The notes under the pieces were generated by a model, which made no database searches, was not told the origin of the DNA, and saw only the letters and a list, made by a program, of their open reading frames with translations. Shown here piece by piece: positions 1 through 6,214 of a DNA stretch of 12,704 bases. Within the stretch, counting starts at the first letter, position 1. Each line of letters opens with the position of its first letter. The position numbers were made by a program, and so were the translations under genes. Source of the DNA: DASSFZ01 sp036514635 (lineage in GTDB: Bacteria; Chloroflexota; Anaerolineae; Fen-1058); the NCBI GenBank assembly GCA_036514635.1, contig DATBWU010000181.1, positions 1 to 12,704 of the forward strand, written 5' to 3'.

Positions 1-640
1 TTGTGGCGGCTGCGGGATACCCGGCTCGTTGTGGTGCGAACCCTGCCAGTCCAACACCCTGCCTTTGCCTTCCCCTGCGTGTGCGCGATGCAGTCAGCCC
101 GGCGTCCATTCTGGCCTCTGCTCGAACTGCCGCGCGTCGCCGCCCGTCATCGATTCGATCCGCTCGATGACGCTATTCGAAGGGCGGATTCGCCACGCGA
201 TTCACGCCTTCAAATACGATCGCCGGGCGGCCTTGGCCGATCCGCTGGGCGATGCGCTGGCCTGTTTCTGGCAGCACCAGCCGACACCTGCGCAGGTTGT
301 CGTGCCGGTTCCGCTGCATCCCCGCCGCCAGAAAGAACGCGGTTACAACCAGTCGGAGTTGCTGGCGCGCCGGTTGGGCCACGTCGCCGGGCTGCCGGTG
401 CGACCCACTGTACTGCACCGCACGCGCGTCACAGCCTCGCAGATGACACTCAACGCGGCAGACCGCCGGGCGAACGTGGCCGATGCGTTTCAGGCCAACG
501 CGGCTGCCGTGCGCGGCCTCGACGTATTGCTGATCGACGATGTGTGTACCACCGGTGCGACGTTGGATGCCTGCGCGATGGCGCTCAAAGCCGCCGGCGC
601 GCAGGCCGTCCACGGGCTGACTCTGGCCCGCACGCCGTAG
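1..640 (+). CDS. comF: ComF family phosphoribosyltransferase (5' end outside window)
   Basis: ComF proteins are type I phosphoribosyltransferase-fold proteins linked to DNA uptake (competence) in transformable bacteria; the biochemical reaction is not well defined. The reading frame is open from base 2 and begins with the zinc-ribbon residues CGGC, so the true start lies upstream of the window. A TTG at base 29 falls between the paired cysteines and is not a credible start. Visible parts are two CxxC pairs (CGGC, CEPC) followed by CARC and CSNC in the first 43 residues, then the PRT domain with VVVPVPLHPRRQKERGYNQ and the PRPP-binding loop VLLIDDVCTTGATL (bases 524-565). About 212 residues are seen, near the usual 220-240. 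The gene ends 38 bases before hpf, and comF next to hpf is a common arrangement in Gram-positives and relatives, so co-transcription is likely. Family assignment is secure; a role in competence is inferred. Confidence 0.93.
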   Translation, partial: CGGCGIPGSLWCEPCQSNTLPLPSPACARCSQPGVHSGLCSNCRASPPVIDSIRSMTLFEGRIRHAIHAFKYDRRAALADPLGDALACFWQHQPTPAQVVVPVPLHPRRQKERGYNQSELLARRLGHVAGLPVRPTVLHRTRVTASQMTLNAADRRANVADAFQANAAAVRGLDVLLIDDVCTTGATLDACAMALKAAGAQAVHGLTLARTP

Positions 641-678
641 GAGCCGGTAGAACCGAATATCCCTGCGATGGAGGAAAC

Positions 679-1239
679 ATGGAAGTCACCATTCGTGGTC
701 GAAATATCGCCGTGACCGATCGCTTGAATGAATACGTGACGAAGAAGACGGCCAAGCTCGATCGCTACCTGCCGACGATCGACGAGGCGCACATGGACTT
801 GTCGGTCGAGAAGACGCGCGCCGCGCAGGATCGCAAGGTCGTGCAGTTGACCGTGCGCAATCGCGGTGCGATCCTGCGCGCCGAGGAGCGTGATCAGGAC
901 ATCTTCGCCGCGATCGACGCGGTGATCGATAAGATGCAGCGCCAGATCACGCGCTACAAGGAACGCATCTACCAGCGCGGCGAACGCGCCGCAGGCGAGA
1001 AGCCGGCCATCGCGCTCGCCGAGGCGGAGCCGATTGAGATGACCGCTGAAAACGCCGGGTCGATTGTGCGTGTGAAGCGTTTTCCCGTATCACCGATGGG
1101 CCCCGAAGAGGCCCTCGAGCAAATGGAACTTCTGGGTCACGATTTCTACGTGTTCTTCAATGCCGAGACCGAATCGATCAACGTGTTGTATCGCCGCCGC
1201 GATAACAACTACGGCTTGCTTCAACCCGAACTGGCTTGA
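679..1239 (+). CDS. hpf: Ribosome hibernation promoting factor, long form (HPF/RaiA family)
   Basis: HPF binds the 30S decoding region and, in its long form, dimerises 70S ribosomes into inactive 100S particles in stationary phase. The 186-aa product has the N-terminal S30AE domain (about residues 1-100, starting MEVTIRGRNIAVTDRL, with the basic helix KMQRQITRYKERI) and the C-terminal dimerisation domain (about 125-186, IVRVKRFPVSPMGPEEALEQ ... LLGHDFYVFFNAET ... VLYRRRDNNYGLLQP). This length and domain pair are typical of long HPF. The ATG at 679 is chosen because GGAGGA (670-675) lies just upstream and the protein begins exactly at the conserved domain. The same frame is open back to base 1, but that part is out-of-frame shadow of comF. 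It probably forms a transcript with comF, and no separate promoter is evident in the 38-base gap. Confidence 0.96.
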   Translation: MEVTIRGRNIAVTDRLNEYVTKKTAKLDRYLPTIDEAHMDLSVEKTRAAQDRKVVQLTVRNRGAILRAEERDQDIFAAIDAVIDKMQRQITRYKERIYQRGERAAGEKPAIALAEAEPIEMTAENAGSIVRVKRFPVSPMGPEEALEQMELLGHDFYVFFNAETESINVLYRRRDNNYGLLQPELA

Positions 1240-1295
1240 AGCGCCTGCTGCTAACCCCGAACTGCTGACTACGAACCTCGAAGACACCGGGACAC

Positions 1296-1314
1296 AAAGG
1301 ACTTCAAGTCTTTT
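1296..1314 (+). terminator. Possible weak hairpin terminator after hpf
   Basis: AAAGGACT and AGTCTTTT can pair (8 bp, one G-U) around a TCA loop, 56 bases after the hpf stop. The T residues are part of the stem and no long T tail follows, so it would be a poor intrinsic terminator. Confidence 0.3.
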
Positions 1315-1335
1315 CGGCTCTGCCGACTTGGGCGG

Positions 1336-1406
1336 GACGCTTCGCAGGAACCGCGAAGGCGCGCCCCCGACGCGAAGCGTCGAACACGCCCTGTCCGACG
1401 CGAAGC
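1336..1406. repeat. Intergenic inverted and direct repeats between hpf and the next gene
   Basis: GACGCTTCGC (1336-1345) and GCGAAGCGTC (1372-1381) are perfect 10-bp inverted arms. CCGACGCGAAGC occurs at 1367-1378 and again at 1395-1406 as a direct repeat 28 bases apart. I see no reading frame here with family resemblance. The layout suggests a decayed repeat element rather than a regulatory site. Confidence 0.55.
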
Positions 1407-1458
1407 AGCGGAGGCGCGCTGGCGAGCATAAGACCTCGGAAGTTTTCACCAGGTTTGG

Positions 1459-2565
1459 ATGAGCGACACACTTGCCCTCGTCATGCTGGTGCGCGGGCGA
1501 AGACCCGGCCCACCCTGGCTGCGCACGATGGACGCCATTGTGCTGGCGGCCGCGCGGGACACGCTGGCCCGCGCCGCCGGCGTGTTTGATCGCCTGATCG
1601 TCGCCACGCCCGATCGTGAATGGGCCGAGTCGCTGCGCGACCTCGGCGCTGAGATCGATTGCGATCGGCCCGGCGAGCCGTTCCACTTTGGCCGCCGCCT
1701 GGCCGACGTGGTGACGCGCTTCGGGCTGGATCGCATTTTCTACACGGGCGCGGCCAGCGCCCCGCTGTTGAGTCGCGACGACCTCGCGGCGATTGCGCAC
1801 GAGGCGCGCGGGGCCGCATCCGTGGTTATCGCCAACAACATCCATTCGACCGACTGGGCGGCGATTGTCCCGGCGCGAGCCGTGAGCGGATTGGCCGACC
1901 GCTTCCACCTCGACAGCGCGCTGGGCTGGGTGCTCTCGCGCGAAGCGGGGCTGACGCCACGCCTGTGGCCGCGTTCGCCCGCCTCGCTACTCGATATCGA
2001 CACACCGCTGGATGCGCTGATCGCCGCGCAGCACCCGAATGCGGGCGCGGCGCTGCGGGCGGCCGTCGCCGCGTCGGGCTGGCCGCGCGATCGAATCGAC
2101 GCGGTGCGCCGCGTCTTGGCGACGCCCGCGACGCGCCTGGCCCTGATCGGGCGTGTGCCCTCGTGGTCGATGGGCCTGCTCGAACAGAAGACGCAATGCT
2201 GGGTGCGCGTGTTTAGCGAGGAGCGCGGTATGCGCGCGTCGGGGCGGACGGCGAGCGGCGGCGTGCGCTCGCTCGTGGCGAATTACATCGAGGCCGTCGG
2301 CGTGCGGCGTTTTTTCGCCGACCTGGCCGAGATGACGGACGCGGCGCTGATCGATTCGCGGGTCATCCTCGCCGCGCGCAACGTATGGCCGGACGATGCC
2401 GCGCGCTTCGCCTCGGATTTGCTGATGCCGGATGGGGTTGGCGATGCTTTCTTGCGGGAGTTCACACAGGCTGCCGCTGCGTGCCCGATTCCGATCCTGC
2501 TGGGGGGACACTCGCTGGTCGCGGCGGGGTTGTGGACGATTTTGGAAGAGTTGCTCGGTGAATAG
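1459..2565 (+). CDS. Two-domain protein of unknown function, N-terminal part resembling MobA/CofC-type nucleotidyltransferases
   Basis: Function not recognised. The N-terminal half (about 1-195) reads like a GT-A-fold nucleotidyltransferase. An alternating beta/alpha pattern starts at TLALVMLVRG; YTGAASAPLLSRDDLAAIA (95-113) sits where MobA-like enzymes have the GDxP loop; LLDIDTPLDAL (177-187) matches the late DIDTPxD motif of that superfamily. The nucleotide-binding LAGGxSxRxGxxK loop is missing, so activity is doubtful. Residues about 200-368 form a second domain with SEERGMRASGR, AALIDSRVILAARNVWP, RFASDLLMPD and PIPILLGGHSLVAAGLW, which I cannot assign to a named family. The ATG at 1459 has only a short AGG 5 bases upstream. 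No signal peptide or membrane segment is seen, so it is probably cytoplasmic. It stands alone between repeats and converges on the recombinase-like gene. Confidence 0.75.
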   Translation: MSDTLALVMLVRGRRPGPPWLRTMDAIVLAAARDTLARAAGVFDRLIVATPDREWAESLRDLGAEIDCDRPGEPFHFGRRLADVVTRFGLDRIFYTGAASAPLLSRDDLAAIAHEARGAASVVIANNIHSTDWAAIVPARAVSGLADRFHLDSALGWVLSREAGLTPRLWPRSPASLLDIDTPLDALIAAQHPNAGAALRAAVAASGWPRDRIDAVRRVLATPATRLALIGRVPSWSMGLLEQKTQCWVRVFSEERGMRASGRTASGGVRSLVANYIEAVGVRRFFADLAEMTDAALIDSRVILAARNVWPDDAARFASDLLMPDGVGDAFLREFTQAAAACPIPILLGGHSLVAAGLWTILEELLGE

Positions 2566-2629
2566 TAATCAGTGATCAGTCATCAGTAACCAGTGATCAC
2601 TGGTCACTGACTACTGATCACTGATCACT
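2564..2629. repeat. 66-bp imperfect palindrome between convergent genes
   Basis: The symmetry centre lies between 2596 and 2597, with the perfect core CCAGTGATCACTGG at 2590-2603. Pairing base by base outward gives 29 matches in 33 pairs, with mismatches at 2588/2605, 2582/2611, 2581/2612 and 2567/2626. The arms are built from the unit AGTGATCA repeated with variations. It starts inside the stop codon of the upstream gene and ends 6 bases before the end of the convergent gene. It could act as a bidirectional terminator, but no long T tail follows on either strand; a mobile palindromic repeat is equally possible. Confidence 0.85.
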
Positions 2630-2635
2630 TTGCTA

Positions 2636-3628
2636 TCACAGCGCTGGGGCCGTTAGTTTCGCCAGTTTCTCCCCCGCTTCGCGCCAGGTGATGTGCGACA
2701 GGCCCATCTTGCGGCGCAGTGTTTCGTCGGGCATGCCGCCCCGCTTGTCGCGCACCGCGCTCGTCCAGCGCAGCGCCTCGAACGACAGCGGCTTGCCGAG
2801 ACCGGCCAGCTTCCCCACATCGGTCAGCACGTACTCAAGGTTGCGCGCCGACCACGGGAACAGCACGTCTTGGATGCCGTACTGCGCCAGATATTCTTTC
2901 AGCAGGTCGGGCCAGTGGCGATCGAGTCTCAGTTTGCGCTCTTTGTGGCGATGGCGCGCGTCCGCGTAGCGAATCCACAACGCCGGCTCATTCGGGTCGG
3001 ATAGATCGATGTGCTCCACTCGAATCGCCATGCACTCGCTCTTCTTGATGCCCGTCGTCAACAGCAGGGTGACGAGCAGGTGCGGGCGCGCGTCGGGCCT
3101 GGGGGGCGCATTGGGATCGGCGGCCAGGCCGGCGCGCATGTGCTGCGTCACGGCCAACACCGCTTCGACTTCGTTATCGAACAGGATGTCGGGTAGGGGC
3201 GTCTTCACCGGCTGGTGAACGATCGGCAGTGCCGGATCGACCGGGAGCGCGCCCGATTCTTTCAGCCAGCCGAAGAATGTCTTGAGCGTGGTGATGCGCC
3301 GCGCCAGCGACTTGGGGTTGCACGGCACGCCGCGCCCGGCCACCAGCCAGTCGATGAAGCGCTCCAGGTCGCGATGCGCGATCTCGCCGATCGACTTCCG
3401 GGCGGTGAAGTACTCGGCGACGATGTTGAGATCGTACATGAATGACTTGACGGTGTTTTCGCTGAAGCGCCGCGCGATCATGTGCTCGCGGTAAGCGCCC
3501 ATCGCCGCCGACAGAGATGTGCGCGGCGTCAGCGCGCTTGCGCGATCGACAACCGGCTCGATCGTGGGTTTCGACTCCGGCTGCGGCTCGTGCGGCTTGT
3601 CGAACAGCGAGAGTTGTTCCGCCGACAT
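2636..3628 (-). CDS. Tyrosine recombinase/integrase-fold protein lacking the catalytic tyrosine
   Basis: The 330-aa product has the phage-integrase layout: an N-terminal SAM-like core-binding domain (about 35-130; LSAAMGAYREHMIARRFSENTV ... DLNIVAEYF ... TTLKTFFGWL) and a C-terminal catalytic-fold domain (about 150-330). Active-site positions are largely lost. The TGLRxSE motif reads TGIKKSE, with Arg to Lys at 195. The HxLR box reads EALR, keeping only Arg287. The LGH box reads MGLSH. No tyrosine occurs after residue 281, so the nucleophile is absent. It may be a DNA-binding relative rather than an active recombinase. The ATG at 3628 is preferred over an in-frame GTG at 3688 because a promoter (TTGACA at 3695-3690) overlaps the extra codons and the protein then begins MSAEQLSLF, common for such proteins; no good ribosome binding site is seen. 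Substrate and target site are unknown. Confidence 0.82.
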   Translation of the reverse strand: MSAEQLSLFDKPHEPQPESKPTIEPVVDRASALTPRTSLSAAMGAYREHMIARRFSENTVKSFMYDLNIVAEYFTARKSIGEIAHRDLERFIDWLVAGRGVPCNPKSLARRITTLKTFFGWLKESGALPVDPALPIVHQPVKTPLPDILFDNEVEAVLAVTQHMRAGLAADPNAPPRPDARPHLLVTLLLTTGIKKSECMAIRVEHIDLSDPNEPALWIRYADARHRHKERKLRLDRHWPDLLKEYLAQYGIQDVLFPWSARNLEYVLTDVGKLAGLGKPLSFEALRWTSAVRDKRGGMPDETLRRKMGLSHITWREAGEKLAKLTAPAL

Positions 3629-3666
3629 GATCGCTCTGAACCCCGCGAACGGGTGTGGTGGAGATA

Positions 3667-3695
3667 AGCCTACCCTGAGCAGGCGCACGTGTCAA
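3667..3695 (-). promoter_or_regulatory. Sigma-70-type promoter of the recombinase-like gene
   Basis: Read on the minus strand, a perfect TTGACA (3695-3690) is followed after 17 bases by TAGGCT (3672-3667). The predicted start of transcription lies about 30 bases before the ATG at 3628. The -10 box is weak (3 of 6) but spacing is ideal. Confidence 0.55.
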
Positions 3696-3729
3696 GGCGC
3701 GGGATGGCAGGTGATTATTCACACCCCGC

Positions 3730-3753
3730 CACGGAGGCACAGAGACACGGAGA
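3730..3753. repeat. Three tandem 8-bp units CACRGAGR
   Basis: CACGGAGG, CACAGAGA and CACGGAGA follow one another without spacer. A related but decayed stretch, GACACCGGGACACAAAGG, lies at 1283-1300 after hpf. Such CACAGAG-type runs are frequent intergenic filler in environmental genomes; function unknown. Confidence 0.7.
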
Positions 3754-3794
3754 AAAGCCAAGCTGAGTCGCATACCGGCCAAGTCGCAACCTGG

Positions 3795-3803
3795 TGGTAC
3801 AAT
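3795..3803 (+). promoter_or_regulatory. Extended -10 promoter candidate TGGTACAAT
   Basis: TGGTACAAT matches the extended -10 form TGnTATAAT with one mismatch. There is no recognisable -35 box 17 bases upstream, which extended -10 promoters can do without. Transcription would start near 3810 and run into the hairpin cluster, then either stop at the terminator at 3926-3955 or continue to moxR. Confidence 0.5.
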
Positions 3804-3864
3804 GGTTGCGGCCCGCGAGCAGTTTTATTCGTGGAGAGCGTTCGGCAATTGCTTCACGCCTGTC

Positions 3865-3886
3865 GCCCGACGATTCATCGTCGGGC
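3865..3886. repeat. Hairpin 1, REP-like, copy A
   Basis: Perfect 10-bp arms GCCCGACGAT and ATCGTCGGGC around TC (or 9 bp around a TTCA loop). It shares the frame GCCCG..GATTCATC..CGGGC with the hairpin at 3957-3978. Confidence 0.85.
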
Positions 3887-3897
3887 TAATCAAGAAA

Positions 3898-3915
3898 AGC
3901 CGGATCAATCCGGCT
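3898..3915. repeat. Hairpin 2
   Basis: AGCCGGAT and ATCCGGCT form an 8-bp perfect stem with a CA loop, 11 bases after hairpin 1. Confidence 0.8.
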
Positions 3916-3925
3916 GAAGCGGCAA

Positions 3926-3955
3926 GCAGCCTGCTTCAGCAGGCTGCGCTTTTTT
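3926..3955 (+). terminator. Intrinsic terminator (hairpin 3)
   Basis: GCAGCCTGC (3926-3934) and GCAGGCTGC (3939-3947) form a perfect 9-bp GC-rich stem with a TTCA loop. A run of six T (3950-3955) follows after two bases. This is a textbook intrinsic terminator on the plus strand, yet no protein gene on that strand lies between 2565 and it, so the transcript it ends is probably non-coding. Confidence 0.8.
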
Positions 3956-3956
3956 A

Positions 3957-3978
3957 GCCCGGTGATTCATCACCGGGC
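3957..3978. repeat. Hairpin 4, REP-like, copy B
   Basis: Arms GCCCGGTGAT and ATCACCGGGC pair perfectly. Compared with the copy at 3865-3886 the arms differ at two positions per side, and both changes are compensated in the opposite arm, so pairing is preserved. Confidence 0.85.
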
Positions 3979-4005
3979 GCTGCCCGCGAATTACCGAATG
4001 CTCTC

Positions 4006-4031
4006 TCGTGTTCATTCGTGTAGATTCGTGG
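4006..4031. repeat. TTCGTG tandem repeat, about 10-bp period
   Basis: TCGTG-type words recur at 4006-4010, 4015-4020 and 4025-4030, giving a 10-base periodicity just upstream of moxR. Runs like this are seen in intergenic regions of many uncultured bacteria; it may be filler rather than an operator. Confidence 0.55.
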
Positions 4032-4047
4032 ATCAAATCCTTCGGTT

Positions 4048-4062
4048 GCGGCAGGAGGCCGC
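4048..4062 (+). promoter_or_regulatory. moxR ribosome binding site inside a small hairpin
   Basis: AGGAGG (4053-4058) lies 7 bases before the moxR ATG and is flanked by GCGGC (4048-4052) and GCCGC (4058-4062), which can pair and place the Shine-Dalgarno in a 5-base loop. The stem is only 5 bp, so control by folding is speculative; the binding site itself is strong. Confidence 0.6.
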
Positions 4063-4065
4063 GCT

Positions 4066-5013
4066 ATGCTCCCAGTCCAGGAATTTGTCGCGCGCGTGGT
4101 GGAGAATGTGGAACAGGTGATCGTCGGCAAACGCGACACGATCGAGCTGTTGATGGTCGCGCTGCTGTGTGAAGGGCACGTGCTGATCGAAGACGTGCCG
4201 GGCGTGGGCAAAACGATGCTGGCCCGTTCGCTCGCCATCAGCCTCGGCGGGTCGTTCAAGCGCTTGCAGTGCACGCCCGATCTGCTGCCCAACGACGTGA
4301 CCGGTGTATCGGTCTTCAACCAGCAGACCGGCCAGTTCGATTTTCATCCCGGCCCGATCTTCGTGAACATCTTGCTGACCGACGAGATCAATCGCGCCAC
4401 GCCGCGCACGCAGTCGGCCCTGCTAGAGGCCATGCAGGAACAACAGGTGACGGTCGACGGCGTCAGCCGACCGCTGCCTCGACCGTTCCTGGTGCTGGCG
4501 ACTCAGAACCCAATCGAGTACGAAGGCACGTTCCCCCTGCCGGAGGCGCAGCTCGATCGATTTCTGATGCGCATCTCGGTGGGTTATCCCGCCCCGCGCG
4601 ACGAGCGCCAGGTCTTGTTGAACCTGCGCCGCGAACATCCCATCACCCGCCTGCAGCCGACCGCCGATTGCCAGGACTTGATGGCGCTGCAGCGGCAGGT
4701 GTGGGACGTGCACATCGACGACTCGTTGCAAGACTACATCGTCCGGCTGGTCGACGCGACGCGGAAGCATTCCGACCTGGCTTTAGGGGCCAGCCCGCGC
4801 GCCAGCCTGGCCTTGTTCAAGACGGCCCAGGCTCTGGCTGCGATTCGAGGTCGGGATCATGTCATCCCCGACGACATTAAGCGTCTCACGCCGGTTACGA
4901 TCGCGCACCGCCTGATCGTTCGGCCCGAATCCGAGCTGCGCGGGCGGACGGCCCAGGCGGTGGTGAGCGATGTGATCGAGCGTACGGCGCTCGATATTGG
5001 AAAACTGGCGTAG
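4066..5013 (+). CDS. moxR: MoxR family AAA+ ATPase
   Basis: MoxR ATPases are cytoplasmic AAA+ chaperone-like enzymes thought to remodel or activate partner proteins, often with DUF58 or von Willebrand A-domain partners. The 315-aa product is standard length. Visible motifs are Walker A PGVGKT (45-50), Walker B ILLTDE (102-107), the MoxR stretch FVNILLTDEINRATPRTQ with LLEAMQEQQVT, sensor 1 LATQNP (144-149) and EAQLDRF (160-166), then the lid domain (about 185-315, including a GASPRASL sensor-2-like motif). The ATG at 4066 has a strong AGGAGG upstream. It is the first gene of a three-gene operon; the DUF58 gene begins 10 bases after its stop. Its own promoter is uncertain: transcription may come from TGGTACAAT at 3795 by read-through of the terminator at 3926-3955, or from an unrecognised site after it. 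Confidence 0.96.
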   Translation: MLPVQEFVARVVENVEQVIVGKRDTIELLMVALLCEGHVLIEDVPGVGKTMLARSLAISLGGSFKRLQCTPDLLPNDVTGVSVFNQQTGQFDFHPGPIFVNILLTDEINRATPRTQSALLEAMQEQQVTVDGVSRPLPRPFLVLATQNPIEYEGTFPLPEAQLDRFLMRISVGYPAPRDERQVLLNLRREHPITRLQPTADCQDLMALQRQVWDVHIDDSLQDYIVRLVDATRKHSDLALGASPRASLALFKTAQALAAIRGRDHVIPDDIKRLTPVTIAHRLIVRPESELRGRTAQAVVSDVIERTALDIGKLA

Positions 5014-5023
5014 AAGGCGTGAG

Positions 5024-6211
5024 ATGGCGAGCAGTCTCATCTTGCTCACGATCGTGCTTGCGGTGTTGGCCGTCATCCTGCGGCAAGATTTTGTCTTGAC
5101 GCTGTGCTACCTGCTGCTGGGCGCGTTCATTATCGGGCGCGGCTGGACCCGGCGTGCGCTGAATGCAGTCGCCTTTACTCGCACGCTGTCCTCCAGGCAC
5201 GTCTTCGTGGGCGAAAAAGTGCAGGTCCGCCTGGACGTGGTGAACCGGGAATGGCTGCCCGTCATCTGGCTGCAACTGCACGATACGCTGCCGGTGAGCA
5301 TGGCGACGCCGCCCTTCTTCACGCGGGTGGTCAGCCTCGGCCCGCGCGGGCGGGTGGGGTTTGAGTATGCCTTGCAGTCCTACAAGCGCGGCTACTATCG
5401 CATCGGCCCGCTGACCTTGTATTCCGGTGACGTGCTCGGCCTGGGGGAAGAAGCGGTTCGCGTGACTGCGCCCGACTCCTTGATCGTCTATCCCAAGGTC
5501 GTGCCATTGACGTGGGTGCCGCTGCCGTCGCAGTCGCCGATGGGCAATCTGCGCCACACCCAGCCGATCTTCGAGGACCCCAGCCGGGTGATCGGCAAAC
5601 GCGACTACGTGGCCGGTGACTCATTGCAGCGCGTGGATTGGAAAGCGACCGCCGTCGTGGGGCGCTTGCAGGTTAAGCAGTATCAGCCCTCGATCGCGCT
5701 CGAGACGCTGATCGTGTTGAACCTGACCCCATCCGATTACAACCTGCGCACACGCTCAGACGACTCGGAACTGGCGATCGTCGTCGCCGCCTCGTTGGCG
5801 AACTGGGTCACCGGGCGCAAGCAGGCCGTAGGCTTGATTACCACCGGAAAGGACCCACTGGCCGCCGGAGGTCGAAGCCCAATGCTGCCCTCTCGGAAGG
5901 GGCGGGCGCACCTGGCGCGGATCCTGGAGATGCTGGCGCGCATCGAGCTGGCCGAAAGCGGCCCCCTGGTCGATGCACTTCGGCGCGAAAGCGTCCGCCT
6001 GTCGTGGGGCACTACGCTGATCGTGATCACACCACAGGCGGATGAGTTGCTGTTCGACGGCCTGCTGCAAGCCCGCCGCGCGGGTCTGAACGTCATGCTG
6101 ATCGTGTGCGGTTTCGGTGTCGTGAGCGAGGCCCGGCGCAAGGCGCAGCAGTTGGGTATCCCGGTTCATTCGATTACGCGCGAGCGCGATCTGGACATGT
6201 GGCGACGGTGA
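5024..6211 (+). CDS. DUF58 domain protein (MoxR partner)
   Basis: DUF58 proteins carry a von Willebrand A-like fold and are membrane-anchored partners of MoxR ATPases; their molecular activity is not established. The 395-aa product starts with two hydrophobic segments (about 4-19 and 23-39) forming a membrane hairpin. A beta-rich region with RVVSLGPRGR and YKRGYYRIGP follows, then the diagnostic block around 193-220 (KRDYVAGDSLQRVDWK, then GRLQVKQY), and a C-terminal alpha/beta part to MWRR. The ATG at 5024 is chosen over a TTG at 4997 that would overlap moxR, because AAGG (5014-5017) is well placed for it. The downstream gene starts 3 bases after the stop, implying translational coupling. 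Family call is firm; the client of this MoxR/DUF58 pair is unknown. Confidence 0.94.
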   Translation: MASSLILLTIVLAVLAVILRQDFVLTLCYLLLGAFIIGRGWTRRALNAVAFTRTLSSRHVFVGEKVQVRLDVVNREWLPVIWLQLHDTLPVSMATPPFFTRVVSLGPRGRVGFEYALQSYKRGYYRIGPLTLYSGDVLGLGEEAVRVTAPDSLIVYPKVVPLTWVPLPSQSPMGNLRHTQPIFEDPSRVIGKRDYVAGDSLQRVDWKATAVVGRLQVKQYQPSIALETLIVLNLTPSDYNLRTRSDDSELAIVVAASLANWVTGRKQAVGLITTGKDPLAAGGRSPMLPSRKGRAHLARILEMLARIELAESGPLVDALRRESVRLSWGTTLIVITPQADELLFDGLLQARRAGLNVMLIVCGFGVVSEARRKAQQLGIPVHSITRERDLDMWRR

Positions 6212-6214
6212 GCG

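Larger units (their letters stand above)
3810..3955 (+). ncRNA. Candidate small RNA or attenuated leader of the moxR operon
   Basis: A transcript from the TGGTACAAT promoter would be about 145 nt and carry three hairpins, ending at a strong intrinsic terminator. This promoter-to-terminator layout without a reading frame suits a small RNA or a leader controlling moxR. CTGAAGC (3914-3920) can pair with GCTTCAG (3934-3940), which would compete with the terminator stem. It matches no riboswitch I recognise. Start site and existence of the transcript are inferred. Confidence 0.3.
3629..4065. other. 437-base gene-free stretch between divergent genes
   Basis: No credible coding frame is present; the open frame spanning 3519-3917 has no family resemblance and crosses repeats and hairpins. 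The stretch holds the minus-strand recombinase promoter, an 8-bp tandem repeat (3730-3753), a plus-strand extended -10 promoter candidate (3795-3803), four hairpins (3865-3978) including one intrinsic terminator, a TTCGTG repeat (4006-4031) and the moxR ribosome binding site. Confidence 0.8.

Noticed and set aside
1..678. Long upstream extension of the hpf frame (412 aa in total)
   Set aside because: The extension overlaps comF in another frame, is Arg/Ala/Gly-rich shadow sequence, and a strong ribosome binding site with the family-typical N-terminus sits at 679.
3629..3688. GTG start extending the recombinase-like protein by 20 residues
   Set aside because: The added codons overlap its likely promoter and do not resemble family N-termini.
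2564..3695. Integrated element bounded by the recombinase-like gene
   Set aside because: No tRNA, attachment-site duplication, excisionase or cargo gene is seen near it, and the protein lacks its catalytic tyrosine.
3865..3978. CRISPR array
   Set aside because: The repeated units are self-complementary hairpins with differing stems and irregular short gaps, not identical direct repeats with unique spacers, and no cas gene is present.
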